Origin: GCA-2731375 sp046582635 | GTDB lineage: Bacteria > Pseudomonadota > Alphaproteobacteria > GCA-2731375 | Length of the DNA: 8,390 bases | Direction: 5' to 3' | Assembly: GCA_046582635.1 (NCBI GenBank) | Contig: JAYGEA010000155.1 | Location: 1 to 8,390, forward strand | Part shown: in pieces, positions 1-6,911 of the stretch | Layout of the letters: every line of letters begins with the position of its first letter | How positions within the stretch are numbered: the stretch's first letter is position 1 | Translations under genes and position numbers: made by a program | Notes under the pieces: generated by a model | The model's input: the letters and a program-made list of their open reading frames with translations, nothing else | Database searches by the model: none | What the model was told of the DNA's origin: nothing

Positions 1-71
1 AAAGCTCGCGAAACTCGTCTGGAAGCCACCCGAACAGGGGATAGCTGTGCCTGCATGACGCCAAAAGCCAC

Positions 72-113
72 TTAAAACCACCCAAAGCCGCCGAATGCGG
101 TGGCAAAGGTGGT
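72..113 (-). terminator. Candidate intrinsic terminator of the leftward operon
   Basis: Read on the minus strand, 113-77 folds into a two-part hairpin. The outer stem is 6 bp (ACCACC with GGTGGT), followed by a small internal loop (TTT against TTTG) and an inner 7-bp stem with one G-T wobble, closed by the tetraloop CATT. The 3' arm runs into TTTTAA, giving a short U-tract in the leftward transcript. No U-run follows it on the plus strand, so the polarity suits the PanE-like/enolase operon, whose last stop codon is about 145 bases upstream of the hairpin. The U-tract is short, so it could instead be a structured 3' end or a protein-binding palindrome. Confidence 0.4.
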
Positions 114-204
114 CAAAGAGCACTGCCCGAAATCAACAAACAAAAACCAACGCAGCCCGATCGGTGCCAACTCCGACTTCTTCAACAAAATCTGCCATCA
201 GCCA

Positions 205-254
205 TGGCGCAAGTCTAACGGTTGCTGGGAGGGAAACCAGGGATCATTGCGCCA
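205..254. repeat. Perfect 8-bp inverted repeat just after the leftward operon
   Basis: TGGCGCAA at 205-212 is mirrored exactly by TTGCGCCA at 247-254, with 34 bases between. A smaller CTGG/CCAG pair (225-228 and 237-240) nests inside, so the leftward transcript could form a stem with an inner stem immediately after the stop codon at 258. There is no U-run after it, so it is not a standard intrinsic terminator. It may stabilise the 3' end of the mRNA, bind a protein, or be chance. Confidence 0.35.
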
Positions 255-257
255 AAT

Positions 258-1217
258 TCAGGATGATAGCCGGCTGATCCCCGCCAGGACGTGATAGCAG
301 GTTTCCATTGTTGGCAGGGACAGGCCGTTGTCCTTGGCCAGGGCCAGGGCATGGCCAAAGGTCTCCTCCACCTCGATACGTTTGCCCTTATCGGCGTCCT
401 GCAACATGGATTGGCGAAAGGTGGGCGCGGTCTTGCCCTGGGCCCGGCCGCGTTCCTGCACCAGGGCCACGGCGGCATCTTCATCCAGGGCGGTCAACTG
501 GTCCAGGAAGAACGGCGCGCCGGGCATCAGGGGGATGTCCAGGCGCTGGGCCAATTGCGCTGCCTCGCGAACGATGCGGACGATGATGCGGGCGGTGCCG
601 GGATCGGCGCTGAACTTCCAGGTTTCCTGGCGGGTCAGAACCGAAACGGCCGAGATACCCACCCAGCCGACGAACTTGGTCCATTCCTGGCTGCGAATAT
701 CCTCCGATGCCTGGGCCGCCAGCTTGGCGTTGATGAAACATGCGACGATGTCATCCACCCTGGCGGAGGTGCCGCCGGCCATTTCACCGATAATGGTGGG
801 GTTACCCATGATGTAGTTGGCCGCGCCGTCCGCCTGAATGGCGCCGCCGACCATGCAGACCGAGCCGAGGACGTGTTCGGCGCCGAAAGCTTCCGCCAAC
901 AGTTGGTTTTTCATGACGCCGTTCTGGATCGAGAAGGCGGAGCCCACATCCATGTGCCGAACGGCGGCGATGGCGGCGTCGGTATCATAGGTCTTCACGG
1001 CCAGGATCAGGACGTCGGTGGCGTTCAATGTCCCAGGATCTTCCACGATCTTCACGGGCACCGTGAAATCATCCAGCCCGGTGATGGTGACGCCATTGGC
1101 GGCGAGATGTTTTGCCCGCTCTCCACGCGCAATCAGTTCAACGTCTTCACCGGCGCGGGCCAGATAGGCGGCGATCACCGTGCCCAGGGCGCCGGCGCCC
1201 AGGATAACAAATTTCAT
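258..1217 (-). CDS. Ketopantoate reductase-fold NAD(P)-dependent oxidoreductase
   Basis: A 319-residue cytoplasmic dehydrogenase of the PanE/ApbA family (N-terminal ApbA, C-terminal ApbA_C). The Rossmann start shows GAGALG at residues 7-12. K75, the QNG motif (98-100), K181, S270 and E282 sit where E. coli PanE has Lys72, Asn98, Lys176, Ser244 and Glu256. However, the two Asn that follow the catalytic Lys in PanE (Asn180 and Asn184, which contact ketopantoate) are replaced by W185 and S189. So the fold, cofactor site and general acid look intact while the substrate pocket differs; a 2-keto/3-hydroxy acid other than ketopantoate is likely, and panE would be a risky name. It is the second gene of a leftward pair, starting 12 bases after the enolase-superfamily gene with a good AGAGAGG ribosome binding site. 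Family call is firm; substrate unknown. Confidence 0.9.
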   Translation of the reverse strand: MKFVILGAGALGTVIAAYLARAGEDVELIARGERAKHLAANGVTITGLDDFTVPVKIVEDPGTLNATDVLILAVKTYDTDAAIAAVRHMDVGSAFSIQNGVMKNQLLAEAFGAEHVLGSVCMVGGAIQADGAANYIMGNPTIIGEMAGGTSARVDDIVACFINAKLAAQASEDIRSQEWTKFVGWVGISAVSVLTRQETWKFSADPGTARIIVRIVREAAQLAQRLDIPLMPGAPFFLDQLTALDEDAAVALVQERGRAQGKTAPTFRQSMLQDADKGKRIEVEETFGHALALAKDNGLSLPTMETCYHVLAGISRLSS

Positions 1218-1224
1218 GACAATG

Positions 1225-1231
1225 CCTCTCT
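1225..1231 (-). promoter_or_regulatory. Ribosome binding site overlapping the upstream stop codon
   Basis: AGAGAGG on the minus strand lies 7 bases before the ATG at 1217 and overlaps the TAG stop (1232-1230) of the enolase-superfamily gene. Ribosomes ending on the first gene would sit on this site, which supports translational coupling of the pair and fixes the start of the PanE-like gene. Confidence 0.65.
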
Positions 1232-2405
1232 AAATTGGCGGGTGGGCCCGAATGGCGTCTTCGTTCAATTCCGTGCCCCAGCCCGGCCCTTGAGGCAAAA
1301 GCATGTGGCCGTCTTCGATCACCGGAATATTGGTGACGATGTCGTCCTTCCAAGGCACGTCGTCCACGTCGATTTCCATGATGCGGAAATTGGGCACGGC
1401 GGCGCACATATGGGCCGACATGAAGGATGACAGATGGCCATAGAAATTGTGCGGCGCCACGTTGATTTCGTAGGCCTCCGCCATGGCCGCGATCTTCATG
1501 GAATGAAAGATGCCGTTCCAGGGTAGGTCTATGATCGCCACGTCCATAGAATGATGCTCGAAAAACGGCCTGAACTCCCGCAGGCGGAACAGGCTTTCGC
1601 ACGAGGCGATGGGCGTCTGAACGGAATTGCGGATGTGGCGTAGGGCGGGTGGGTCGTAGAGGTCGATCTCGAACCAGGTCAGGCCAAGGTCATCCAGGGC
1701 CCGGACGATCTGCAAATAGCCTTCGGTCTTGCAGTTGAAGTTGATGTCCAGGCGGATGCCCATATCCTCGCCCGCGCCCTCCCGCAGCGCCTCCAACTGG
1801 GCGCGGAGATTGCGGATCATGGGTTTTTCCACATTCAGGGCCGGCGTGTCGCCGCCCCGGCCAAAGCCGGGCATGTGCATGGGCGGGTCCTCGCCGAACA
1901 GAAAAATATTGGTTTTCAGCCCCTTGTAGCCGCTCTCCCGCACCCGTTTGCCCAGGGCAACCACGTCATCCAGGTTTTTCAGGGGCGGCAGGCCAATGGT
2001 CTCGGCCGCCGCCGGACGCATGAGGTAGCTGCCGCAATGGGACCAGTACAGCATCAGGCGGTCCCGCACCGGGCCGCCGATCAGGTCATAGACCGGTACG
2101 CCCAGGGCCTTGCCCTTGATATCCATCAGGGCGTTTTCAATCGCCGCCATGGCCTGCTGGTTGATGCCGCCGGGGGCCTGGCGGGTCATGGCGTAGAGCT
2201 GCTGCGAGATGGCCTCGTGATGGCACGGGTTGCGGCCCTGAATGGTTTCCATCAGGGCCTCGATCACCGCCGTAAGGCCCTTGGAGCCATAGCTCTCGTT
2301 ATATTCGGCGATGCCGGTCACGCCGTCGTCGGTGAGTATTTTGAGAAACGAGAAATTGCGCCAGCCCGCGCCGCAATGCAGGGTTTCACAGCCGGTGATT
2401 TTCAT
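1230..2405 (-). CDS. Enolase-superfamily (mandelate racemase/muconate lactonizing type) acid dehydratase or racemase
   Basis: A 391-residue member of the MR/MLE superfamily, which abstract the proton alpha to a carboxylate with Mg2+ help. The N-terminal capping domain covers roughly residues 1-120 and the barrel about 120-370. Metal ligands are in register: D220 (LDINFN), E246 (WFEID) and E270 (ASCES). The acid/base set is K164 on the second strand, and a D293-H319 dyad (IIDLPWNG; APHNFYGHL), with E344 (IMEID) on the next strand. This is the mandelate-racemase-subgroup pattern, shared by sugar-acid dehydratases. The second strand reads K164-T-N166 instead of the K-x-K of mandelate racemase, which favours a one-base dehydratase over a racemase. 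A loop at about 170-190 rich in Gly, Pro and Met may cap the active site. First gene of the leftward operon; a weak GGAA lies upstream of the ATG. Substrate not deducible. Confidence 0.9.
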   Translation of the reverse strand: MKITGCETLHCGAGWRNFSFLKILTDDGVTGIAEYNESYGSKGLTAVIEALMETIQGRNPCHHEAISQQLYAMTRQAPGGINQQAMAAIENALMDIKGKALGVPVYDLIGGPVRDRLMLYWSHCGSYLMRPAAAETIGLPPLKNLDDVVALGKRVRESGYKGLKTNIFLFGEDPPMHMPGFGRGGDTPALNVEKPMIRNLRAQLEALREGAGEDMGIRLDINFNCKTEGYLQIVRALDDLGLTWFEIDLYDPPALRHIRNSVQTPIASCESLFRLREFRPFFEHHSMDVAIIDLPWNGIFHSMKIAAMAEAYEINVAPHNFYGHLSSFMSAHMCAAVPNFRIMEIDVDDVPWKDDIVTNIPVIEDGHMLLPQGPGWGTELNEDAIRAHPPI

Positions 2406-2438
2406 GATGTTTGTTCCAATTTTTGATTTTCGGGTTGG

Positions 2439-2468
2439 AGTTTAGCAAGTGTTTGTTTTGCCGTGCAA
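2439..2468 (-). promoter_or_regulatory. Candidate promoter of the leftward enolase/PanE-like operon
   Basis: On the minus strand TTGCAC (2468-2463) and TAAACT (2444-2439) are separated by 18 bases, a tolerable -35/-10 pair (3 of 6 and 4 of 6 consensus bases). Transcription would start near 2432, leaving a leader of about 26 bases before the ATG at 2405. The -35 box lies inside the small palindrome listed next. The match to consensus is modest. Confidence 0.3.
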
Positions 2469-2469
2469 A
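2457..2469. promoter_or_regulatory. Small palindrome, possible operator, in the divergent region
   Basis: TTTGC-CGT-GCAAA is a perfect 5-bp inverted repeat around a 3-base centre. It sits about midway between the divergent starts of the enolase-superfamily gene (2405) and the acyl-CoA ligase (2523) and overlaps the candidate -35 box of the leftward operon, where a repressor site would be expected. The rest of the 2406-2522 gap shows no second copy. It is short enough to be chance. Confidence 0.3.
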
Positions 2470-2522
2470 TAGCGATACCGTCTCGTCCATAACAACAGGC
2501 ATTTGGGTATGGAGGCGGATCA

Positions 2523-4220
2523 ATGACGCAACCCTGGCACAAGTACTACCCCGAGGCGGCCAAGAACTTTGACGTGACTAAAATGGAGCACGCCACCCTG
2601 GTTGATCTCATCAATGCCGCGGGAAAAAATTACCCCGACCGGCCGGCCGTCACCACAATCCTGCCCACCGGTGCCGATACCACCATCAATTATGGGGAAT
2701 ATCTGGAACACGCCAAGGACTTCGCCGCCTATCTGCGCGAGACGGCGGGGCTGAAGCGCGGCGAGACCGTGGCCATGATGACGCCCAATTGCATCGATTT
2801 CACCATTGCCGCTTCGGGCGCATTTCTGGCTGGCGCGGTCTGCACCAATATCAACCCCCTCTATACCGCGCCCGAGCTGGAGCATCAGCTAAACGACAGC
2901 AATGCCGCCATCCTGGTGATCATCGATATGTTCGGCGACAAGGTGGACGAGGTCATCAAGGCCACCAAGGTGCGCCAGGTGGTGACGATTTCCCTGGTGG
3001 ACTTCTTTCCCCTCTTCAAGAAAATGCTGATCGGCTTTGTTCTGAAGACCGTAAAAAAAGTCATTCCCAATATGCGTACCGCCCAGGTGAAATTCTCGGA
3101 CGCTCTGGCCTCCGGCAAGGCGGCCCGGCGGGGCGGTGATATTTCAAGCTATACCGAGGGGCTTACGGGGGATGATACCGCGCTGTTCCAATATACCTCC
3201 GGCACCACCGGCCGCAGCAAGGGTGCGGAGTTGAGCCATACGGGCATTCTGGCCAATGCCCATCAGGGCGAGGTCATGACCGAAGCGGTGGTCGACAAAA
3301 ACGGCGATACCCTTTTGGTCATCTTGCCCCTCTATCACATCACCGCCTTTGCCCTGATCTTCGTTTCCGGGCTGAGCAATGGCGATCACATGGTTCTGGT
3401 ACCCTCGCCCCGGCCTCCGTCGAACCTGCAGACAGCCTTCGAGAACTACAACGTCACCAGGTTCACGGGCATCAATACCCTGTTCGCCGCCCTGATGGAG
3501 GAGCCGTGGTTTCATCGCGATCTGTTCAAGGCCGTCACTTTCTGCGGCTCGGGCGGCGCGGCGCAGCAGACCGGCGTGGCGCGCCGTTGGGAGGAAGCCA
3601 CGGGTATCGAGATTTATCAGGGTTACGGCATGACGGAATGCTGCGGTGTCATGAGCCTGAACCCGGTCGGCGAAAACCGCCTGGGCTCGGTCGGCATTCC
3701 GGTGCCGGGATTGGACGTGCGCATCGTCGATGACGAAAATGTGGAACAGCCCACCGGCTCCCCGGGCGAATTGTTGTTCAAGGGCCCGACCATCATGAAG
3801 GGCTATTTCGGCCGGCCGGAAGCCACGGCCGAGGCGATCCGGGATGGCTGGCTTTATTCCGGCGACATCGCGGTGATGGACGCGGACGGCTTTATTGAAA
3901 TCGTCGACCGCAAGAAGGACATGATCTTGGTCTCCGGCTTCAACGTCTCGCCGAATGAAATCGAGGATGTGATCACCACCCTGCCCGGCGTGGTGGAGGT
4001 GGGCGTGGTCGGTATTCCGGACGAAAAATCATCGGAAGTACCCATGGCCTTCATCGTCACCAACAGCGATGCCGTGACGGAAGAATTGGTCATCGCCCAT
4101 TGCCGCGACGGCCTGACCAACTACAAGGTGCCCAAACGCATCGAATTCGTCGATGATATCCCCAAATCCCCCGTCGGCAAGGTCTTGCGGCGGGAGTTGC
4201 GGCAGAGGATCGTGCCGTAA
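2523..4220 (+). CDS. Long-chain-type fatty acid-CoA ligase (FadD-like)
   Basis: A 565-residue ANL-superfamily adenylate-forming enzyme that would activate a carboxylic acid with ATP and load it on CoA. All core motifs are present and ordered: the phosphate loop YTSGTTGRSKG (224-234), YQGYGMTE (365-372), YSGD (445-448), the hinge region DRKKDMILVSGFNVSPNEIE (462-481) and PKSPVGK with the catalytic Lys at 553. Length and the N-terminal PWHKYYP opening match bacterial FadD (about 560 residues). A hydrophobic stretch with basic residues (158-180, around LFKKMLIGFVLK) may help membrane or acyl-chain contact. The start is fixed by GGAGG at 2511-2515, seven bases before ATG. It is divergent from the enolase-superfamily operon and convergent with the binding-protein gene, so it is probably a single-gene unit. 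Medium to long fatty acids are the likely substrates, though family members vary. Confidence 0.92.
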   Translation: MTQPWHKYYPEAAKNFDVTKMEHATLVDLINAAGKNYPDRPAVTTILPTGADTTINYGEYLEHAKDFAAYLRETAGLKRGETVAMMTPNCIDFTIAASGAFLAGAVCTNINPLYTAPELEHQLNDSNAAILVIIDMFGDKVDEVIKATKVRQVVTISLVDFFPLFKKMLIGFVLKTVKKVIPNMRTAQVKFSDALASGKAARRGGDISSYTEGLTGDDTALFQYTSGTTGRSKGAELSHTGILANAHQGEVMTEAVVDKNGDTLLVILPLYHITAFALIFVSGLSNGDHMVLVPSPRPPSNLQTAFENYNVTRFTGINTLFAALMEEPWFHRDLFKAVTFCGSGGAAQQTGVARRWEEATGIEIYQGYGMTECCGVMSLNPVGENRLGSVGIPVPGLDVRIVDDENVEQPTGSPGELLFKGPTIMKGYFGRPEATAEAIRDGWLYSGDIAVMDADGFIEIVDRKKDMILVSGFNVSPNEIEDVITTLPGVVEVGVVGIPDEKSSEVPMAFIVTNSDAVTEELVIAHCRDGLTNYKVPKRIEFVDDIPKSPVGKVLRRELRQRIVP

Positions 4221-4242
4221 CGATATAAATGGTTCAGTCTAC

Positions 4243-4262
4243 GAACCCTTCGTGAAGGTTTA
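4243..4262 (+). terminator. Weak hairpin between convergent genes
   Basis: AACCCTTC and GAAGGTTT pair (one mismatch) around a CGTG loop in the 39-base gap between the acyl-CoA ligase stop (4220) and the stop of the convergent binding-protein gene (4260). It could end either transcript, but the stem is short and it is followed by only three T on the plus strand and no U-run on the minus strand. Its position is more persuasive than its structure. Confidence 0.3.
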
Positions 4263-5012
4263 GCCGCCGGAATAATGCTGCAGAATTTTCTCGAAGGCGC
4301 CGGCAGCCCGCAACACCTCTGTTGCCCTGCGCAAACGTTCCAGGGTTGCATCGGGCAAGGCCCGGCGCCGGCATTGCAGCCACAGGGGCGTGTTGTCAAA
4401 GACCGTGACGGAACCATAGGCGTGGCGCTGCATGCCATGGCGGGAGAGGTTGAAGAATATACTCAGCGCCGTGCCCGCAATGGCATCGACCCGGCCGGCC
4501 TTCAATAGCCGCACGCTTTGGGCATAGCCATTGCTCAATTGCCGTCGGATCAGCGGATCCTCGGCAATGGCATAACCGTTGTAGCTGCCCCTGGGTATGG
4601 AAAGCACATGCCCGCGTAATTCCGCCACCCGCCCGACATTGAAGCCCAGACGGGTCACGATAACGGAGGGAAAACTCGCCTGAACCTCGGCGATTTGTTC
4701 CAGGTTTTTTTTCCGAAATGCTGTCTGCAACAGGATCGTGCAATGAGAGCCGCCCTGAAACAACTGCTTGTTCACCCGCTTAATGGGCAACACGGTTGCC
4801 CTGATGTCCAATCCCGAAACCTGCCCGATCCGCCCGGCGATTTCCGGCAGGGCGCCCGGCCCAAATTCCCGGCGATCATTCTGTTGCAGGAAGCCATAAG
4901 GCTCCAGGGCCGGGGCGGCAAACTCGATGGTTTGGGCATTCGCGACGGCAGACAAGCCCAAGGAAACGGTGGCAAATAAGGGTGGCAATGCCTTGTGGAG
5001 GTAACATCCCAT
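4260..5012 (-). CDS. Periplasmic solute-binding protein, family 3-like
   Basis: A 250-residue secreted protein. From the ATG at 5012 it begins with a classical signal peptide: K7, a hydrophobic core (about 8-23) and an ANA cleavage site after residue 26, leaving a mature chain of about 224 residues. The body resembles bacterial extracellular solute-binding proteins of family 3 (SBP_bac_3), with a typical IPRGSYNGYAI segment (140-150) and GRVDAIAGT near 173-181, which in this family forms the second-lobe ligand site. Mature Cys91 and Cys214 could pair. Upstream in-frame starts exist (ATG at 5060, TTG at 5096); none has a clear ribosome binding site, and 5012 was chosen because it gives the most compact signal peptide. 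No permease or ATPase lies beside it, so it is an orphan binding protein, possibly a sensor partner or one that shares a distant transporter. Ligand unknown. Confidence 0.75.
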   Translation of the reverse strand: MGCYLHKALPPLFATVSLGLSAVANAQTIEFAAPALEPYGFLQQNDRREFGPGALPEIAGRIGQVSGLDIRATVLPIKRVNKQLFQGGSHCTILLQTAFRKKNLEQIAEVQASFPSVIVTRLGFNVGRVAELRGHVLSIPRGSYNGYAIAEDPLIRRQLSNGYAQSVRLLKAGRVDAIAGTALSIFFNLSRHGMQRHAYGSVTVFDNTPLWLQCRRRALPDATLERLRRATEVLRAAGAFEKILQHYSGG

Positions 5013-5146
5013 ATTGGTTAACTTTTGGTCGCGGGCCGTCCCGTGAGAACTCGACCGCATAACTATTTCACAAGATTGGTGGAACGGGAAGATCAAGGTG
5101 GGATCAACTTATCATGATGTCCGCCTTGGCCATTGATTTCAACCAC

Positions 5147-5205
5147 TTCAACATTCGGAACGAACCCTCTACAATGGAGGCTTGCGTTTTTGATTGGGGA
5201 CGGAG
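5147..5205 (+). promoter_or_regulatory. Candidate promoter and ribosome binding site of the amidohydrolase operon
   Basis: TACAAT at 5170-5175 is a near-consensus -10 box, with a weak TTCAAC (5147-5152) exactly 17 bases upstream. Transcription would start near 5182. GGAG at 5202-5205 then lies four bases before the ATG at 5210. If correct, the earlier in-frame ATGs at 5114, 5117 and 5174 would be outside or at the edge of the transcript, which supports 5210 as the true start. The spacing of the ribosome binding site is slightly short. Confidence 0.4.
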
Positions 5206-5209
5206 TGGT

Positions 5210-6907
5210 ATGGAATACGATCTGAAAATTGTCGGTGGCACCATTGTCGATGGTACCGGTAACGAAGGCTACCGCGGCGATCTTGGCATCCGGGGCGGCC
5301 GGGTGGTGGCCCTGGGCGAGGCCAAGGGCGAGGCGGCCCGTACCATGGATGCGGGCGGCCTGGTGGTCTGTCCCGGATTTGTCGATATTCATACCCATTA
5401 CGATGCGCAGGTGTTGTGGGACCGCATGGTGACAATTTCCCCCTGGCATGGGGTCACCACCGCCGTCATGGGCAATTGCGGCTTTGGCGTTGCACCCATG
5501 CGGCCCACGGACCGCAGGAACATCATGAAGACCTTGGAAAAGGTCGAAGGCATGAGCTACGAGGCGTTGGAGGCCGGATTGGGCCTGGATTGGCCGTTCG
5601 AGAGCTTTTCCGAATATCTCGATACCGTGCAAAGCGGTGGCAGTGCCATCAACCTGGCGGCTTTTATCGGCCACACGCCCCTGCGCATTTATGTCATGGG
5701 CGAGGAAGCCGCCTCGGACCGCGAGGCGACGGGGGACGAAATCGCGGCCATGGCGGATATCGTGCGCGGGGCAATGGCGGCGGGCGCCATTGGTTTCGCG
5801 ACGTCGCAGGCCGCGACCCATAATTTTTACGACGGCCGGCCCATCCCCTCTCGTCTGGCATCCTTCGGCGAACTGGATGCCCTAGTCGGCGCCATGGCCC
5901 AAGGTGCAAAGGGGCCTGGACGCGGCATCCTGCAATGCGCCATCGGGCGTACTCTGTTTCATGACGAGATGAGCGAACTGGCCCGCCGCCATTCAGTGCC
6001 CGTGACCTGGACCGCCCTGCTGGCCGGCCTGTCCGGCCCCGGCTCCCACATCAAACATCTCAAGCGCACGGCGGAACAGCGGGCCGAGGGGCTGAACATC
6101 GTGCCACAGGTGGCCTGCCGGCCGATCATGTTCGATTTCGACTTCGGCGAGCCGTTTCCGTTCGAGATGCGCCCCCTGTTCAGGGAAACCATGCAGACCG
6201 ACAGGAATGGCAAGAAAGCCATTTATTTGGACGACGGATTCCGCCAGAACTTCCGCGCCGATACCGATCCAAAGGCCAAGAACATGCTGGCCGGCTGGGC
6301 CCAGCGGGCGGTGATCGCCAATGCGCCCGCCGACCCCTCGCTGAACGAACGTTCCTTGAGCGAAGTCGCCGCCGAACAAGGCAAGGACCCCATCGACCTG
6401 GCCCTGGATATGTCCATCGACAGTGATTTTACCGCCCGCTTCCGCGTGCCGCTGATCAACTACGACCATGCGGAGGTGGCCGAGCTGTTGGCGGATGACA
6501 ACACGGTTGTGGCCCTGTCCGATGCCGGCGCGCATGCCTCTCAATTGTGCGATGCCTGCTATTCGACCCATTTGCTGGGTCATTGGAGCCGGGACGAGGG
6601 CGCCATGCCGCTGGAAAAGGCGGTGCATATGCTGACCCAGAAACCGGCCGATCTGATGGGCATTGCCGATCGCGGTCTGCTGGCCCGCGGCCGGCCCGCC
6701 GACGTGGTGGTGTTGGACCCGGCAACCGTCGGCGCCTCCGCGCTGACCCGCGTCTACGACCTGCCCGCCGGGCAGGATCGATTGACGTCTCAGGCCAAGG
6801 GCATCCAGGCCGTGGTGGTCAACGGCACGGTGATCCGGGAAGATAATGTCGATGCGGTCTCGCCGGACGGTGCGCTGCCGGGCAAGCTCTTGCGCGGTGC
6901 GGCCTGA
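5210..6907 (+). CDS. Amidohydro_3 family hydrolase (N-acyl-D-amino-acid deacylase-like)
   Basis: A 565-residue metal-dependent amidohydrolase of the D-aminoacylase/dihydroorotase-like group, cytoplasmic. The N-terminal beta-sandwich strands (MEYDLKIVGGTIVDGTG) lead into the barrel with the HTH metal motif H61-T-H63 plus D65. GNCGFGVAP (88-96) supplies C90, the position of the zinc-ligand Cys96 of D-aminoacylase. SDAGAH (437-442) gives the catalytic D438. GFATSQAATHNFYDGRP (195-211) is a clade-specific signature. Where D-aminoacylase carries His220 and His250, I see no clear His (the region around 262-275 reads VPVTWTALLAG), so the metal site and substrate may differ. The C-terminal tail GRPADVVVLDP returns to the sandwich, so the protein is complete. 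Starting at the upstream ATG (5114) would add 32 residues unlike the family; 5210 is preferred. First gene of a rightward operon. Amide or cyclic-amide hydrolysis is likely; substrate unknown. Confidence 0.88.
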   Translation: MEYDLKIVGGTIVDGTGNEGYRGDLGIRGGRVVALGEAKGEAARTMDAGGLVVCPGFVDIHTHYDAQVLWDRMVTISPWHGVTTAVMGNCGFGVAPMRPTDRRNIMKTLEKVEGMSYEALEAGLGLDWPFESFSEYLDTVQSGGSAINLAAFIGHTPLRIYVMGEEAASDREATGDEIAAMADIVRGAMAAGAIGFATSQAATHNFYDGRPIPSRLASFGELDALVGAMAQGAKGPGRGILQCAIGRTLFHDEMSELARRHSVPVTWTALLAGLSGPGSHIKHLKRTAEQRAEGLNIVPQVACRPIMFDFDFGEPFPFEMRPLFRETMQTDRNGKKAIYLDDGFRQNFRADTDPKAKNMLAGWAQRAVIANAPADPSLNERSLSEVAAEQGKDPIDLALDMSIDSDFTARFRVPLINYDHAEVAELLADDNTVVALSDAGAHASQLCDACYSTHLLGHWSRDEGAMPLEKAVHMLTQKPADLMGIADRGLLARGRPADVVVLDPATVGASALTRVYDLPAGQDRLTSQAKGIQAVVVNGTVIREDNVDAVSPDGALPGKLLRGAA

Positions 6908-6911
6908 GACC

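Larger units (their letters stand above)
1..257. other. Left-edge region without a convincing gene
   Basis: No open frame here has recognisable protein features. On the plus strand the first frame is open from the window edge to a TAA at 73-75 and could be the last 24 codons of a gene that begins outside the window, but the peptide (starting KARETRLEAT) is not recognisable. On the minus strand a 21-codon ATG frame (198 down to 133) ends in TGA; it has no visible ribosome binding site and was not called. The stretch 61-92 is rich in short A-run plus GCC/ACC motifs, and 125-160 is A-rich. The notable content is two inverted repeats, listed separately. The region is best read as the 3' flank of the leftward operon. 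Confidence 0.5.

Noticed and set aside
1..75. Possible C-terminal tail of a plus-strand gene entering from the left
   Set aside because: Only 24 codons are visible, with no recognisable motif; an open frame this short is expected by chance.
61..92. Three roughly 10-11-base A-run plus GCC/ACC units that look like short tandem repeats or integrase arm sites
   Set aside because: The units are too degenerate, and there is no integrase, tRNA or matching att copy in the window.
133..198. A 21-codon minus-strand frame starting MADFVEEVG, with an open continuation after its TGA to the window edge
   Set aside because: It looks briefly protein-like and might be a broken gene, but it has no ribosome binding site, no recognised homologue, and the region contains hairpins better explained as a 3' flank.
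291..1430. A 379-codon plus-strand open frame antisense to the PanE-like gene
   Set aside because: It is a GC-driven shadow: low-complexity Gly/His/Asp-rich translation, no domain, and it straddles the junction of two well-supported genes on the other strand.
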